A stretch of 64,000 nt of DNA from Lachnospiraceae bacterium (GCA_015057025.1 SVFD01000001.1:496001-560000); one strand, 5' to 3'; counted from the first letter of the stretch, positions 17,719 to 27,909 are shown. Numbers and translations: made by a program. The notes: generated by a model not told the origin, from the sequence alone.

Positions 17719-19170
17719 ATGACAAAAAAGATACTTTCCATCGTTTTGCTTGCATGTATTGTTCTTCTTGCAGTAACTGCAAGGTTTTATGTGCCTAAGG
17801 CAGACGGTAACGATTTGGAAGATAAAGATACACACAATATAACTATATGGTATACGGATGAGACGATGGAAGCTTATTTGAATGAAGCAGCTATTGCTTA
17901 TCAGGAACAGACCGGTATTGCAGTAAGAGTTCAGTTGGTATCAGGTTTGGAATACTTGGAGAGCATCCAGGAAGATACCCTTCATGGTGAGGGCGGTCCA
18001 GATGCATATATCGTAAATAGCGATTCTTTGGAAAAAGCCAGACTTTCCGGGCTCGCTTCTGAGATGAAAGACCCGGATGGGATATTAAATACTGCATATT
18101 TTCCGCAAGTGGCATTGGATGCAGTTACTTATAACGGTAAGTATTTAGGATATCCGTTTACCTATGAAACAACAGCGTTCTTTTACAATGATACCTATCT
18201 TACACAAATGGCGCAAAAGGCTATAGAGGCCGAAACGGATACGGTAGTGGGAGAAGAAACTACAGGAGAATCGGAAGAAAATACAGAACCTGATTCTGAA
18301 ATTGCAACTGCAGATATTTCGGAAGAAGCCATACTGGCAAAGAAAGCAGAGATTTTTCCGACATCCATGGTTGATGTGTTGGAGTTTGCCAATACACATG
18401 AACCGGCAGAAAAAATGGAAACATTTCTTCTGTGGGATGTGGCAGATGTTATGTATAATTATGGTTTTGCCGGCGCATATATGAATGTGGGTGGAGTTTA
18501 CGGAGATAATAGGGCAGAAATTAATATTTATAATACGGATGCAATGTATTGTTTGTCTGTATATCAGGATTTTAATCAGTTCTTTTCCATTGATGCCGAA
18601 GAAGTAGATTATGAAGGTGTAAAAGCAGATTTTATTGATGGTAAAATCATGTTTACCATGGGCGGAACCAATATGTTAAATAGTATTGAGCAGGCTATTG
18701 CAGACGGAACTTTTACGGATACTTATGGTGTTGCCTCTATTGAAATGTTGAATGCAAATTTGGCTTATAAGCCTTTATCCGTAACTACGGCTGTTGTTGT
18801 AAATGATTATAGTGAAAAAAGGGAAGCGGCAGAAGATTTTGCGCAGTTTGTAACCTGTGAGTATGTTGAGAATTTATATGCCCGTTCTGGAAAACTTTGT
18901 GCTCATTATCTGGAAGAATATCCTGTGTCGGCTATGCTTGACATGATGACCTGTTATGAGAACAGTGTATCATTGCCTAAGATTGTAGAGAACAGCAATT
19001 ATTGGATTTTAGCAGAGTTATGTTATACCAATATCTGGGACGGTAATGATGTAAACGCAGAGTTAAGTGCATTATCTGCTCAGGTTAAAAAAGAAATATC
19101 CGGAGAAAATGTTACGGAAGAATATTTGGAGACTCCGGTTATTCAGGAAAGTTATATTGCGGAAGAGTAA
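17719..19170 (+). CDS. Extracellular solute-binding protein, orphan
   Basis: 483 residues with an N-terminal membrane segment (about 4-22) and a family 1 binding-protein fold ('ITIWYTDETMEAYLNEAAIAYQ', 'TGIAVRVQLV', 'YLGYPFTYETTAFFYND'). No lipobox Cys follows the hydrophobic stretch, so it is either cleaved or stays anchored by an uncleaved signal. A Glu/Thr-rich insertion (about 157-200) sits after the 'FFYNDTYL' strand and is unusual for the family. No permease or ATPase genes are near; it begins 20 bases after argD, so it may be cotranscribed with the arg operon. Ligand unknown. Confidence 0.8.
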   Translation: MTKKILSIVLLACIVLLAVTARFYVPKADGNDLEDKDTHNITIWYTDETMEAYLNEAAIAYQEQTGIAVRVQLVSGLEYLESIQEDTLHGEGGPDAYIVNSDSLEKARLSGLASEMKDPDGILNTAYFPQVALDAVTYNGKYLGYPFTYETTAFFYNDTYLTQMAQKAIEAETDTVVGEETTGESEENTEPDSEIATADISEEAILAKKAEIFPTSMVDVLEFANTHEPAEKMETFLLWDVADVMYNYGFAGAYMNVGGVYGDNRAEINIYNTDAMYCLSVYQDFNQFFSIDAEEVDYEGVKADFIDGKIMFTMGGTNMLNSIEQAIADGTFTDTYGVASIEMLNANLAYKPLSVTTAVVVNDYSEKREAAEDFAQFVTCEYVENLYARSGKLCAHYLEEYPVSAMLDMMTCYENSVSLPKIVENSNYWILAELCYTNIWDGNDVNAELSALSAQVKKEISGENVTEEYLETPVIQESYIAEE

Positions 19171-19257
19171 TATGATTTGCACTGTTTCAAACAGATAATT
19201 TAAAAGAATAAAACCAATTGTTTTGTACAAACTAGAATTATATTCAGGAGGTATAAA

Positions 19258-19686
19258 ATGATTGGTTTTTTAATTGCAATTTTATCCGGTGCACTGATGA
19301 GTGTACAGGGAGTATTCAATACACAGGTTACTAAAACATCAGGAATGTGGCTGGCAAGTGCCTTTGTACAGTTTACCGCGCTGATTGTATGCGTGGCGGC
19401 GTGGCTGATAAAAGAAAGAACACCTCTTAACTCGCTTTTTCTTGTACAACCGAAATATATGTTGTTGGGAGGCGTTATAGGCGCTTTTATAACCGTTACG
19501 GTCATTAAAGCCATGGAAATGTTAGGACCGGCCAAGGCGGTTATGTTTATTGTAATATCCCAGTTGCTTATTGCATATATCATAGAATTATTTGGAATGT
19601 TTGGGGTAGAAAAGCAACCTTTGGAATGGCGCAAAGTGATTGGAATGGTAATTGCCATTGTGGGAGTGATTTTATTTAAATGGTAA
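19258..19686 (+). CDS. DMT-family transporter, YdcZ (DUF606) type
   Basis: 142 residues with four to five membrane helices and family-typical 'LSGALMSVQGVFNTQVTK' at the start and 'AKAVMFIVISQLLIAYIIE' in the third quarter. It is a half-size member that probably dimerises. GGAGG lies before the ATG and a terminator follows. Substrate unknown. Confidence 0.85.
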   Translation: MIGFLIAILSGALMSVQGVFNTQVTKTSGMWLASAFVQFTALIVCVAAWLIKERTPLNSLFLVQPKYMLLGGVIGAFITVTVIKAMEMLGPAKAVMFIVISQLLIAYIIELFGMFGVEKQPLEWRKVIGMVIAIVGVILFKW

Positions 19687-19699
19687 AATATTTGTCGTA

Positions 19700-19731
19700 A
19701 AAATGCCGGAAAAATTTCGGCATTTTATCTT
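19700..19731 (+). terminator. Intrinsic terminator
   Basis: AAAATGCCG (19700-19708) pairs with CGGCATTTT (19718-19726), followed by ATCTTG; ends the YdcZ-type gene. Confidence 0.7.
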
Positions 19732-19815
19732 GTAATCCATAGTAATTTACATTAAACTGAAAGTAGCGGTCAGTTTGAGGGACTTTTGTGCAAGTACACG
19801 AAAGGAGACCGGTAA

Positions 19816-20406
19816 ATGGTTAGAAAAATATGGAATATTATTGGATTTTTAATTCTTATTATTGGTGTTTTTACAGCATGCAAAAATGAGGTTTTATTAT
19901 TAGAAGAAGACACAGGACTGAGCACAGAAATATTGTCAGATGAGGGACAAACTGATACAGATGATGAGCGGAACGGTGAGAATGTTCAAGATGTTTCAGA
20001 TGATACCATTTATGTACATATCTGTGGGGCGGTTGTAGAACCGGGGGTATATGAGTTGCCCGGCGGCAGCAGAATCTATGACGGAGTAAATCAAGCCGGA
20101 GGGTTTGACGGCGAAGCGGATACGGAAGCCGTTAATCTTGTAGATGTGCTGGCGGACGGAGAACAGATACGCATTCCGTTTGTTGGAGAAAATGTGTCCG
20201 GCGCAGAGGATGGTCTGATTAATATTAATGAGGCGGATTTGGATACATTGTGTCAAATTCCGGGAATCGGCGAAAGCAGAGCGCAGGCAATTGTGGATTA
20301 TCGACAGGAACATGGCGGGTTTCAAAGTGTGGAAGAATTAATGCAGGTTCCGGGAATTAAGGAAGGAATTTATGCCAATATTTATCCGTATATTGAATGT
20401 AAATAA
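19816..20406 (+). CDS. comEA: ComEA family DNA-binding lipoprotein
   Basis: 196 residues. A hydrophobic leader ending 'GVFTAC' suggests a lipoprotein (Cys22). After an acidic linker, an SLBB domain ('YVHICGAVVEPGVYELPGGSRIYD', about 72-95) is followed by a C-terminal helix-hairpin-helix pair ('CQIPGIGESRAQAIVDYR', 'LMQVPGIKEGIY'). ComEA binds double-stranded DNA outside the membrane and passes it to ComEC. comEC follows 3.2 kb later, after a two-component system and a GerMN lipoprotein, an uncommon arrangement. Confidence 0.9.
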   Translation: MVRKIWNIIGFLILIIGVFTACKNEVLLLEEDTGLSTEILSDEGQTDTDDERNGENVQDVSDDTIYVHICGAVVEPGVYELPGGSRIYDGVNQAGGFDGEADTEAVNLVDVLADGEQIRIPFVGENVSGAEDGLININEADLDTLCQIPGIGESRAQAIVDYRQEHGGFQSVEELMQVPGIKEGIYANIYPYIECK

Positions 20407-20459
20407 AAAAGAATACATTATATATTGTGTAAAAGAAGTACGAAAAGCGGAGGAGAATC

Positions 20460-21143
20460 ATGAGTAATAAGGTATTGGTAGTAGACGATGAAAAGTTAAT
20501 CGTAAAAGGATTGAAATTTAGCTTGGAGCAGGAAGGCTTTAAGGTGGAATGCGCATATGACGGAGAAGAAGCATTGCAGTTGGCAGGGAAGAATAAATAC
20601 GACATTATTCTTTTAGATATCATGTTGCCGAAAATTTCCGGAATGGAAGTGTGTCAGCAGATTCGAGAATATTCTAATGTACCGATTATTATGCTGACGG
20701 CTAAAGGCGATGATATGGACAAGATTATGGGATTAGAATATGGTGCAGATGATTATATTACCAAGCCGTTTAATGTATTGGAGGTAAAGGCAAGAATGAA
20801 GGCGGTTATGCGTCGCCTTGATCCGCCCCAAAAAGGAAATCCTAATTTGATTCTTACCGGAGATATTCGTATGGAAAGGGATTGCAAGCGACTGTATATA
20901 AATGGTAAAGAAATCAATGTTACCGCTAAAGAATTTGATGTGTTAGAACTTTTGGTATTGCATCCGGGAGAAGTATATGACAGAGAGAGTCTTTTGCGTG
21001 CAGTATGGGGAGATGAATTTCCGGGAGACGTAAGAACTGTTGATGTGCATGTCAGACGTTTGAGAGAAAAGATTGAGCCCAATGCCAGTGAACCAAAGTA
21101 TGTATGCACAAAGTGGGGACAGGGATATTACTATAAAGGATGA
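20460..21143 (+). CDS. OmpR/PhoB-family response regulator
   Basis: 227 residues. Receiver domain (about 1-118) with 'VDDE' pocket, 'LLDIML' phosphoacceptor Asp53-54 region, 'MLTAKGD' and 'DYITKPF'; winged-helix domain (about 130-227) with 'VRTVDVHVRRLREKI' recognition helix. GGAGGAG precedes the ATG. It is six bases before its histidine kinase and resembles WalR/YycF-type regulators, but cell-wall control is only a guess. Confidence 0.93.
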   Translation: MSNKVLVVDDEKLIVKGLKFSLEQEGFKVECAYDGEEALQLAGKNKYDIILLDIMLPKISGMEVCQQIREYSNVPIIMLTAKGDDMDKIMGLEYGADDYITKPFNVLEVKARMKAVMRRLDPPQKGNPNLILTGDIRMERDCKRLYINGKEINVTAKEFDVLELLVLHPGEVYDRESLLRAVWGDEFPGDVRTVDVHVRRLREKIEPNASEPKYVCTKWGQGYYYKG

Positions 21144-21149
21144 TAAGAA

Positions 21150-22604
21150 ATGAGTTTGCTTGAGCGAATAAAAGGTGAACTGAATAAAATCACTGTGCTT
21201 CGCAGTTTAAAGTTTCGTATGTTCTTAATCATTATGACAGTAGGACTGATTTGTTGTCTGGTCATGCGTTTCGGAATTATTCAAAGTTACTTTAATCGTG
21301 CTGTCGAAGTACGAACCGGTGATGTGCAGAATCAGATTAAAATTTTGGCAGATCATTTGATTACTTACAATTATCTGCAGGATCCTACTTCGGAAGTTGT
21401 CAACGCGGAATTGAATATGTTATCTAATTTGTATGACGGACGAGTTTTGATCATTAATAACAGTTTTAAGGTAATTAAGGATACGTATAATGTCAGTCAG
21501 GGGAAAACCATAATATCAGAGGAAGTAATTCGCTGTTTCAAGGGTGAAAGTATTTCAAACTATGATGATAACAATAATTACATAGAAATGACAGTGCCTA
21601 TTACCATAACGTTGAATGATACTCCTCAGGTGATAGGTGTTATTTTAACCAGCGTCTCGGCTGACAGCATTATGACCAATCAGGAAATCCTGGACCGTCA
21701 GGCCATTCTAATCGCTATTGTATTACTGATTATTGTTTTTGCAGTTGCCGTGGCGATTCCCCGTGTTGCCATGCAACCTTTTGATAAGGTAACAAATGCC
21801 ATTAATCAGGTTAAAGCCGGATTTACGGATGAAAAAATTGTAGCAGAAGATTATACGGAGTTGGAGCATATCGTGGATGCATTTAATCAGCTGCTGGCGC
21901 GTATGAAAGTTTTAGATGATTCCAGACAGGAGTTTGTATCAAACGTATCCCATGAATTAAAAACACCGTTAACTTCGGTTAAGGTTTTGGCAGATTCATT
22001 GAATACGCAGGAGAATGTTCCGGTGGAATTATATAAAGAGTTTATGTCGGATATCGTGGATGAAATTGACCGTGAAAATAAAATTATCAATGACTTATTA
22101 TCTCTTGTAAAATTAGATAAAGCGGCTGCAGATTTGAATATTGAAAGTGTCGATATTAACAAATTGATGGAATCCATTTTTAAACGTCTGATGCCTTTGG
22201 CAAAAGAGCAGGGGATTGATTTGATATTTGAAAGCCAGCGTCCGGTGACAGCAGAGGTTGATGAAGTAAAATTGTCGTTGGCCATTACGAATTTAATCGA
22301 AAACGGTATTAAATATAATAAGAAAGATGGTTGGGTAAAAGTAATTCTGGATGCTGATCATCAGTTTTTTACCTTCGAGGTTTCTGATTCGGGAATTGGT
22401 ATTTCAGAGGAAGAACAAAAACATATTTTTGAGCGATTTTACCGTGTTGACAAATCACATTCAAGAGAAATCGGCGGAACCGGTTTGGGTTTGGCAATTA
22501 CACGTAGTACCATATTGATGCATAGAGGTTCCATTAAGGTAACCAGTGTTTTGGAAGAAGGAACAACTTTTACGGTTAAACTTCCATTATCGTATATTCA
22601 ATAA
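21150..22604 (+). CDS. Sensor histidine kinase
   Basis: 484 residues: membrane helix (about 22-44), extracellular sensor (about 45-180), second helix (about 183-205), HAMP (about 207-260), HisKA with 'VSNVSHELKTPLTS' (His near 270) and HATPase with 'NLIENGIKYN', 'DSGIGIS' and 'GGTGLGLAI'. All catalytic motifs are intact. It is the partner of the regulator just upstream. Confidence 0.93.
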   Translation: MSLLERIKGELNKITVLRSLKFRMFLIIMTVGLICCLVMRFGIIQSYFNRAVEVRTGDVQNQIKILADHLITYNYLQDPTSEVVNAELNMLSNLYDGRVLIINNSFKVIKDTYNVSQGKTIISEEVIRCFKGESISNYDDNNNYIEMTVPITITLNDTPQVIGVILTSVSADSIMTNQEILDRQAILIAIVLLIIVFAVAVAIPRVAMQPFDKVTNAINQVKAGFTDEKIVAEDYTELEHIVDAFNQLLARMKVLDDSRQEFVSNVSHELKTPLTSVKVLADSLNTQENVPVELYKEFMSDIVDEIDRENKIINDLLSLVKLDKAAADLNIESVDINKLMESIFKRLMPLAKEQGIDLIFESQRPVTAEVDEVKLSLAITNLIENGIKYNKKDGWVKVILDADHQFFTFEVSDSGIGISEEEQKHIFERFYRVDKSHSREIGGTGLGLAITRSTILMHRGSIKVTSVLEEGTTFTVKLPLSYIQ

Positions 22605-22625
22605 AGGTAATATAAGGATTATAAA

Positions 22626-23570
22626 ATGAGAAAATGGTTAGGTCTGATGTGTCTGCTGGTGTTAAGCCTTTGTTTGTTAGGGTGTAAGGCAGGCGCAGAT
22701 GGTGATGAAGAACAACAGAATATTGTACAGGTGTATTATATTAACAGAGATGAGACTGCAATCCGCGCTGTTGAATATCAGGTAACATCGGTAGAGAAGA
22801 CGGAAGCTGTGGCAGAATTATTGACAGTATTAAAAACGGAGCCGGAAGAGAATGAATTAAAAGCTACTATTTTTTCTACGATAGAGATATATTCCTGCCG
22901 GCTTAGTGAGGGAAGATTAATCATCGATTTCGCGAAAACCTACAAGGATATGTTACCGACTACAGAAATTTTGGTGCGTGCAGCAATAGTACGTACAGTC
23001 ACACAGGTAGAAGGTGTGGAATATGTGGAGTTTGAAATTGAAGGTGAATCAATGATTGATTATGCCGGAATAGTTGTGGGAGCTATGACATCAGGGCAGT
23101 TTATAGACAATACAGGTACTGAAATCAATGCTTATGAAGAAGTTACTCTGCAGTTGTATTTTGCTAATGCAGATGGAACTGCTTTGGTACCGGTGTCGCG
23201 GAAGGTGGAATATAATACCAATGTTTCGTTGGAAAAACTGGTTATGGAACAGTTGATTAAAGGCCCTGATACAATGGATGCCAATCCAACGATTAATCCT
23301 GAGACAAAGATAATTAATGTAACGGTAAATGACGGTACCTGCTATGTGAATCTGGATCAGACATTTCTTACACAGGTATATACCGTAAGTTCAGAAGTAA
23401 CTATATATTCCATTGTAAACTCGTTGGTAGAGCTGGATAATGTTAATAAGGTGCAAATCCTTATTAATGGTGAAAGTGAAATAAGTTTCAGAGAAAGCAT
23501 GAATTTAAATACTACATTCGGAAGAAACCTGGATTTGGTAGAAGAGAAGTTGCCACAGGGAGCAGAATAA
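22626..23570 (+). CDS. GerMN-domain lipoprotein
   Basis: 314 residues with a lipobox 'CLLGC' (Cys20) and two GerMN domains (about 35-165 and 170-300), the second containing 'LEKLVMEQLIKGP' and 'VTVNDGTCYVNLDQ'. GerM-type proteins act at the cell surface in sporulation or germination and cell-wall assembly. It lies 21 bases after the histidine kinase, so it may be part of, or the output of, that sensor system. Confidence 0.88.
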   Translation: MRKWLGLMCLLVLSLCLLGCKAGADGDEEQQNIVQVYYINRDETAIRAVEYQVTSVEKTEAVAELLTVLKTEPEENELKATIFSTIEIYSCRLSEGRLIIDFAKTYKDMLPTTEILVRAAIVRTVTQVEGVEYVEFEIEGESMIDYAGIVVGAMTSGQFIDNTGTEINAYEEVTLQLYFANADGTALVPVSRKVEYNTNVSLEKLVMEQLIKGPDTMDANPTINPETKIINVTVNDGTCYVNLDQTFLTQVYTVSSEVTIYSIVNSLVELDNVNKVQILINGESEISFRESMNLNTTFGRNLDLVEEKLPQGAE

Positions 23571-23590
23571 AATAAGAAATCAGGAATAAT

Positions 23591-25846
23591 ATGAAAAGAC
23601 CTTTTATGTGTTTTTGTATTCTGCTTATGGTTATCAGTATTCTGAGATTTTATGTAATAGACTACGGGTCGCCGCCCGGAGAAATGCCTCAAGAGGCAGT
23701 TACTTTACAAGGGCGGTTAGACTCGAGGGAAGTTAAAAGCGGATATACGATTCTTTACTTATCAGATATTTTTTTCTATGACAATTCTGTCAAGGAAATC
23801 TCTAATTACAATTCAATAGGACTTCGATGTTATATCGAAGAAACAGAGGATTTAAAACTTGGACAGCAAGTTGCTGTACAGGGCTTTTTGGCGTTGCCAC
23901 AGGAAGCCGGAAATCAGGGAGAATTTGACGAAGCTTCCTATTATAGCCGCATGGGATATAAATACGTTTTGTATGAAGGTAAAATTCTTGCTAAGAGCAG
24001 GGAATACGATATTTTATTGCAACTGCTTTATGATTTTAAATGTTACGCGAAGATGCAGATAAATACATATTTGGAACAAACAGATGCAGGAATCATGTCG
24101 GCAATGCTTTTGGGAGACAAAACCAATATTGACAATGATACGAAGTTTTTGTATCGCTCTATGGGAATTTATCACATATTGGCAATCAGCGGATTGCACA
24201 TATCCTTGATAGGGGGATTTTTATATAAGCTGTTAAAAATTTTACGCATTAAACCGACGATAGCAGTTCTTTTAAGTTTAGGCATGGTTATATTTTACGG
24301 GATTATGATTGGTATGCCACCTTCAGCGTTGCGGGCAATCATAATGTTTGGCTTTGGGCTGATTGCGCCGCTTATTAATCGCAGTCATGACAGATTTACG
24401 TCTCTGGCGGTGGCGGGAATTTGTCTTGTGGGCATAAATCCGCAGTTGATAGAGGATGCCGGTGTACAACTATCTTTTTTGGCAGTTTTGGGCATCATAG
24501 GACTATACCCAACGTTTCTTAACATACATCAACAGCATATGAAGATAGCTGATAGTGTATGGATAAGTTTTGCTGTCAGTTATATAACTCTGCCTGTTAT
24601 TATGCAAACATACTATGAGATTCCGATGTACTCCCTGATACTCAACGTGTGTATCGTACCGTTTGTGCCGACGTTGATTGGTTTGGGGTTACTGATTATT
24701 ATGTGCGGGAACTTACTGCCTGTGGTGGCAGAACTTTGTGCATGGCTTATTAAATATATTTTATTGTTTTATGAAAAAATACTTCTATTATTTCAAAAAC
24801 TGCCCGGTAATACTTTAGTCACCGGTGCTCCGCAGATATTTAAAATTATTATTTTTTATGTTCTATTAGGTGTGCTTGTTTTATTTATTTATAAAATAAA
24901 ACGAAAATTATTGATTCGCTCCTTAAAAAGCGAAAATACATATATGGAAGGGCGACAGGCGGAATATGTAAAAGAGCAGAGATGCATTTTAAGCATACTG
25001 ATTCGGATGAGAATCGCTCAGGTAATAATTATGCTTATATTGGTTCTGGTTTTATTGCTTCCGCAAAAGTATGATTGCCGTATTACATTTCTTGACGTGG
25101 GGCAGGGCGATGGTATTTGTATAGAGACTGACAATGACGTATATCTTATTGATTGTGGCAGCACTTCAAAAAGCGGAATCGGGCAATATATCGTAAAACC
25201 GTTTTTACAATATCAGGGGATTACGAAAGTGGATGGTTGGTTTTTGACACACCCTGACAGTGATCATGTCAGCGGCTTTAAGGAGTTATGTGAAAGAGAA
25301 AATATGGATGGTATAAAAGTTGAGACTCTATATATTCCATTGGCTTTGGAAAAAGAATTTGCTGATTTGATTTCGCTGGCAAAACGGAAGGGTATAGGAG
25401 TAGTTTTATTAGAAAAAGGAGATACTTTAACCTGTGGAGAATTAGAATTTATGGTGATTTCTCCTGATAAAAATACTTTTTATAAGGATGAAAATGATGC
25501 CTCTTTAGTATTGTATTTACAATACGAAGAATTTACGGGATTATTTATGGGAGATGCTGGTTTTGTGGCTGAGCAGGCCGTGAGTGAAGCCGGAATAAAG
25601 GATATTTCATTGTTAAAGGTGGCCCATCATGGTTCGGCAATTGAAGCAAATTCATTTGAATTTATTGAAGGGACTTCTCCTCGTCTGGCAGTAATTTCCT
25701 GCGGAATAAATAACAGCTACGGACATCCTCATGAGGAGGTTGTGGAGCGCTTAAAAACGTCCGGCAGCGTAATATGCAGGACGGATAAAATGGGGCAAAT
25801 TTCCATTATATTTAAAGGGGAGAAAATGAGAATCGAACACTTGTAG
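23591..25846 (+). CDS. comEC: ComEC/Rec2 DNA internalisation protein
   Basis: 751 residues. N-terminal membrane and OB-like region (about 1-150), the competence domain with about ten helices (about 150-440; 'MLLGDKTNID', 'YHILAISGLHISLIGG'), and a C-terminal metallo-beta-lactamase-like domain (about 495-751) with 'FLDVGQGDGICIET', 'THPDSDHVSG' and 'VAHHGSAIEANS'. It forms the channel for single-stranded DNA in transformation. All three parts are intact, so uptake potential is plausible if a pilus exists elsewhere. Confidence 0.93.
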   Translation: MKRPFMCFCILLMVISILRFYVIDYGSPPGEMPQEAVTLQGRLDSREVKSGYTILYLSDIFFYDNSVKEISNYNSIGLRCYIEETEDLKLGQQVAVQGFLALPQEAGNQGEFDEASYYSRMGYKYVLYEGKILAKSREYDILLQLLYDFKCYAKMQINTYLEQTDAGIMSAMLLGDKTNIDNDTKFLYRSMGIYHILAISGLHISLIGGFLYKLLKILRIKPTIAVLLSLGMVIFYGIMIGMPPSALRAIIMFGFGLIAPLINRSHDRFTSLAVAGICLVGINPQLIEDAGVQLSFLAVLGIIGLYPTFLNIHQQHMKIADSVWISFAVSYITLPVIMQTYYEIPMYSLILNVCIVPFVPTLIGLGLLIIMCGNLLPVVAELCAWLIKYILLFYEKILLLFQKLPGNTLVTGAPQIFKIIIFYVLLGVLVLFIYKIKRKLLIRSLKSENTYMEGRQAEYVKEQRCILSILIRMRIAQVIIMLILVLVLLLPQKYDCRITFLDVGQGDGICIETDNDVYLIDCGSTSKSGIGQYIVKPFLQYQGITKVDGWFLTHPDSDHVSGFKELCERENMDGIKVETLYIPLALEKEFADLISLAKRKGIGVVLLEKGDTLTCGELEFMVISPDKNTFYKDENDASLVLYLQYEEFTGLFMGDAGFVAEQAVSEAGIKDISLLKVAHHGSAIEANSFEFIEGTSPRLAVISCGINNSYGHPHEEVVERLKTSGSVICRTDKMGQISIIFKGEKMRIEHL

Positions 25847-25863
25847 AATACCCTATCTTTTTC

Positions 25864-25893
25864 TTGTTAAATGAATCTAACGTATGGTACAAT
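25864..25893 (+). promoter_or_regulatory. Candidate promoter of apt
   Basis: TTGTTA (25864-25869), 18 bp, TACAAT (25888-25893), 47 bases before the GTG start. Confidence 0.5.
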
Positions 25894-25939
25894 GCTATTG
25901 TAGCAAAAAACTTTTTTACACTGAAGAAAGGGGCAGGAT

Positions 25940-26464
25940 GTGAAGCAGATTGAAGAGTACGTAAGAAGTATTCCGGATTTCCCGGAAGAAGGAATTATTT
26001 TCCGGGATGTTACCAGTGTTTTACAGGATGCTGAAGGCTTAAAACTGGCAATCGATTCCATGATGGAATTATTAGATGGGGTAGATTTTGATGTGATTGT
26101 CGGTACTGAGTCAAGAGGATTTATTTTTGGTGTGCCGATTGCATATGAAATGGGAAAGCCTTTTGTGCCGGCAAGGAAAAAAGGTAAATTACCTTGTGAG
26201 ACAATTTCGGTAAGCTATGATTTGGAATACGGAAGTGCAGAAGTGGAAATGCACAAAGATGCTATTAAACCCGGACAGAAAGTTGTATTGGTAGATGATT
26301 TGATTGCTACGGGCGGAACCATTGAAGCTTGTGCTAAAATGGTAGAGATGCTTGGCGGAGAAGTGGTTAAAATTATCTTTTTAATGGAACTGGCCGGATT
26401 AAAAGGCAGAGATAAGTTGCAGAAGTATGATGTGGCTTCGGTCATAACCTATGAGGGCAAATAG
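25940..26464 (+). CDS. apt: Adenine phosphoribosyltransferase
   Basis: 174 residues. It converts adenine and PRPP to AMP (purine salvage). PRPP loop 'VVLVDDLIATGGT' (about 115-127) and 'FVPARKKGKLPC' are intact. The start is GTG, preceded by GGGGC/AGGA; no ATG fits the family N terminus 'KQIEEYVRSIPDFPEEGI'. It lies eleven bases before a purine permease, forming an uptake-salvage operon. Confidence 0.95.
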   Translation: MKQIEEYVRSIPDFPEEGIIFRDVTSVLQDAEGLKLAIDSMMELLDGVDFDVIVGTESRGFIFGVPIAYEMGKPFVPARKKGKLPCETISVSYDLEYGSAEVEMHKDAIKPGQKVVLVDDLIATGGTIEACAKMVEMLGGEVVKIIFLMELAGLKGRDKLQKYDVASVITYEGK

Positions 26465-26475
26465 GAGGAAAAGGT

Positions 26476-27840
26476 ATGCTCGAAAAATTATTTAAGCTGA
26501 AAGAAAACAAGACAAATGTTAAAACAGAAATTATTGCCGGTGTTACAACTTTTATGACTATGGCATATATTTTGGCAGTGAATCCTAATATTCTTTCCGC
26601 AACCGGAATGGATGCGAATGCAGTATTGATTGCTACTGCGCTTGCTTCTTTTGTAGGAACTCTTTGTATGGCATTATTTGCAAATTATCCGTTTGCGTTA
26701 GCACCCGGTATGGGACTTAATGCATATTTTGCGTATACGGTTGTTTTGCAGATGGGCTATTCATGGCAGATTGCTTTGTTGGCAGTATTTGCGGAAGGAA
26801 TTATTTTTATTATTCTTTCTTTGACCAATGTGCGAGAAGCGATTTTTAACGCAATTCCCATGACATTAAAATCAGCGGTAAGCGTGGGTATCGGTTTATT
26901 TGTTGCTTTTATCGGATTACAGGATGCCAAATTGATTGTACACAGCGACGCAACATTAATTACCTATCAGACTTTTAAGGGAGATACATTTTCTTCTGTC
27001 GGTGTAGGTGCAATTCTAGCTTTAATCGGTGTTTTGATTACAGCGGTTCTTCTTGTTAAGAAAGTAAAGGGCGGTATCCTTTTAGGTATTTTTGCTACAT
27101 GGATTCTTGGTATTCTTGCAGAATTGGTTGGCATTTATGTACCCAATCCCGATGCAGGAATGTACAGTACAATTCCTTCGGCATTAATTAGTTTTGATTT
27201 GAGTTCATTTAGCTTAACTTTTGGTCAGGTATTTAAGGCTGACTTTGCAAGTATTGACTGGATTAATTTTATTGTTGTTATATTTGCATTCCTTTTTGTT
27301 GATATCTTTGATACATTGGGAACCTTAATCGGCGTATCAAGCAAGGCAGATTTCTTGGATAAAGATGGTAAGCTTCCCAAGATTAAGGGTGCTTTGTTTG
27401 CAGATTCCATTGCAACGGCGGTAGGTGCGATTTTCGGTACATCTACAACCACGACTTATGTAGAAAGTGCTTCAGGTGTAACTGCAGGTGGTAGAACAGG
27501 TTTGACAGCGATTGTAACAGGTCTATTATTCCTGTTATCTATGTTCTTCTCACCTTTGTTTTTGACAATTCCTTCTTTTGCAATTGCTCCGGCATTAATA
27601 ACAGTAGGTTTTTATATGATGGGCTCTGTGGTTAAGATTAATTTTGAAGATATGTCAGAAGCAATTCCTGCATTCCTTACCATTCTCTTTATGCCTTTGG
27701 CATACAGTATTTCAGAAGGTATTGCAGTAGGCGTTATTTCTTATACATTAATCAACTTGATCTGCGGTAAGTTTAAGAAGTTAACACCGCTTATGTATAT
27801 TTTAACAGTATTGTTTATTTGCAAGTATATATTCTTATAA
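26476..27840 (+). CDS. NCS2-family purine (hypoxanthine/guanine) permease
   Basis: 454 residues with about 12-14 membrane segments; 'GVTTFMTMAYILAVNP' near the start and 'GTSTTTTYVESASGV' in the eighth-segment region are typical of the AzgA/PbuG group. GGAGG precedes the ATG. Its pairing with apt supports a purine base substrate. Confidence 0.92.
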   Translation: MLEKLFKLKENKTNVKTEIIAGVTTFMTMAYILAVNPNILSATGMDANAVLIATALASFVGTLCMALFANYPFALAPGMGLNAYFAYTVVLQMGYSWQIALLAVFAEGIIFIILSLTNVREAIFNAIPMTLKSAVSVGIGLFVAFIGLQDAKLIVHSDATLITYQTFKGDTFSSVGVGAILALIGVLITAVLLVKKVKGGILLGIFATWILGILAELVGIYVPNPDAGMYSTIPSALISFDLSSFSLTFGQVFKADFASIDWINFIVVIFAFLFVDIFDTLGTLIGVSSKADFLDKDGKLPKIKGALFADSIATAVGAIFGTSTTTTYVESASGVTAGGRTGLTAIVTGLLFLLSMFFSPLFLTIPSFAIAPALITVGFYMMGSVVKINFEDMSEAIPAFLTILFMPLAYSISEGIAVGVISYTLINLICGKFKKLTPLMYILTVLFICKYIFL

Positions 27841-27909
27841 AAATTTAGCGGATGTATGCTTTGAATTGTTTTTTATAACAATGATTATTTTAAGATACCC
27901 GGAGGGAAC

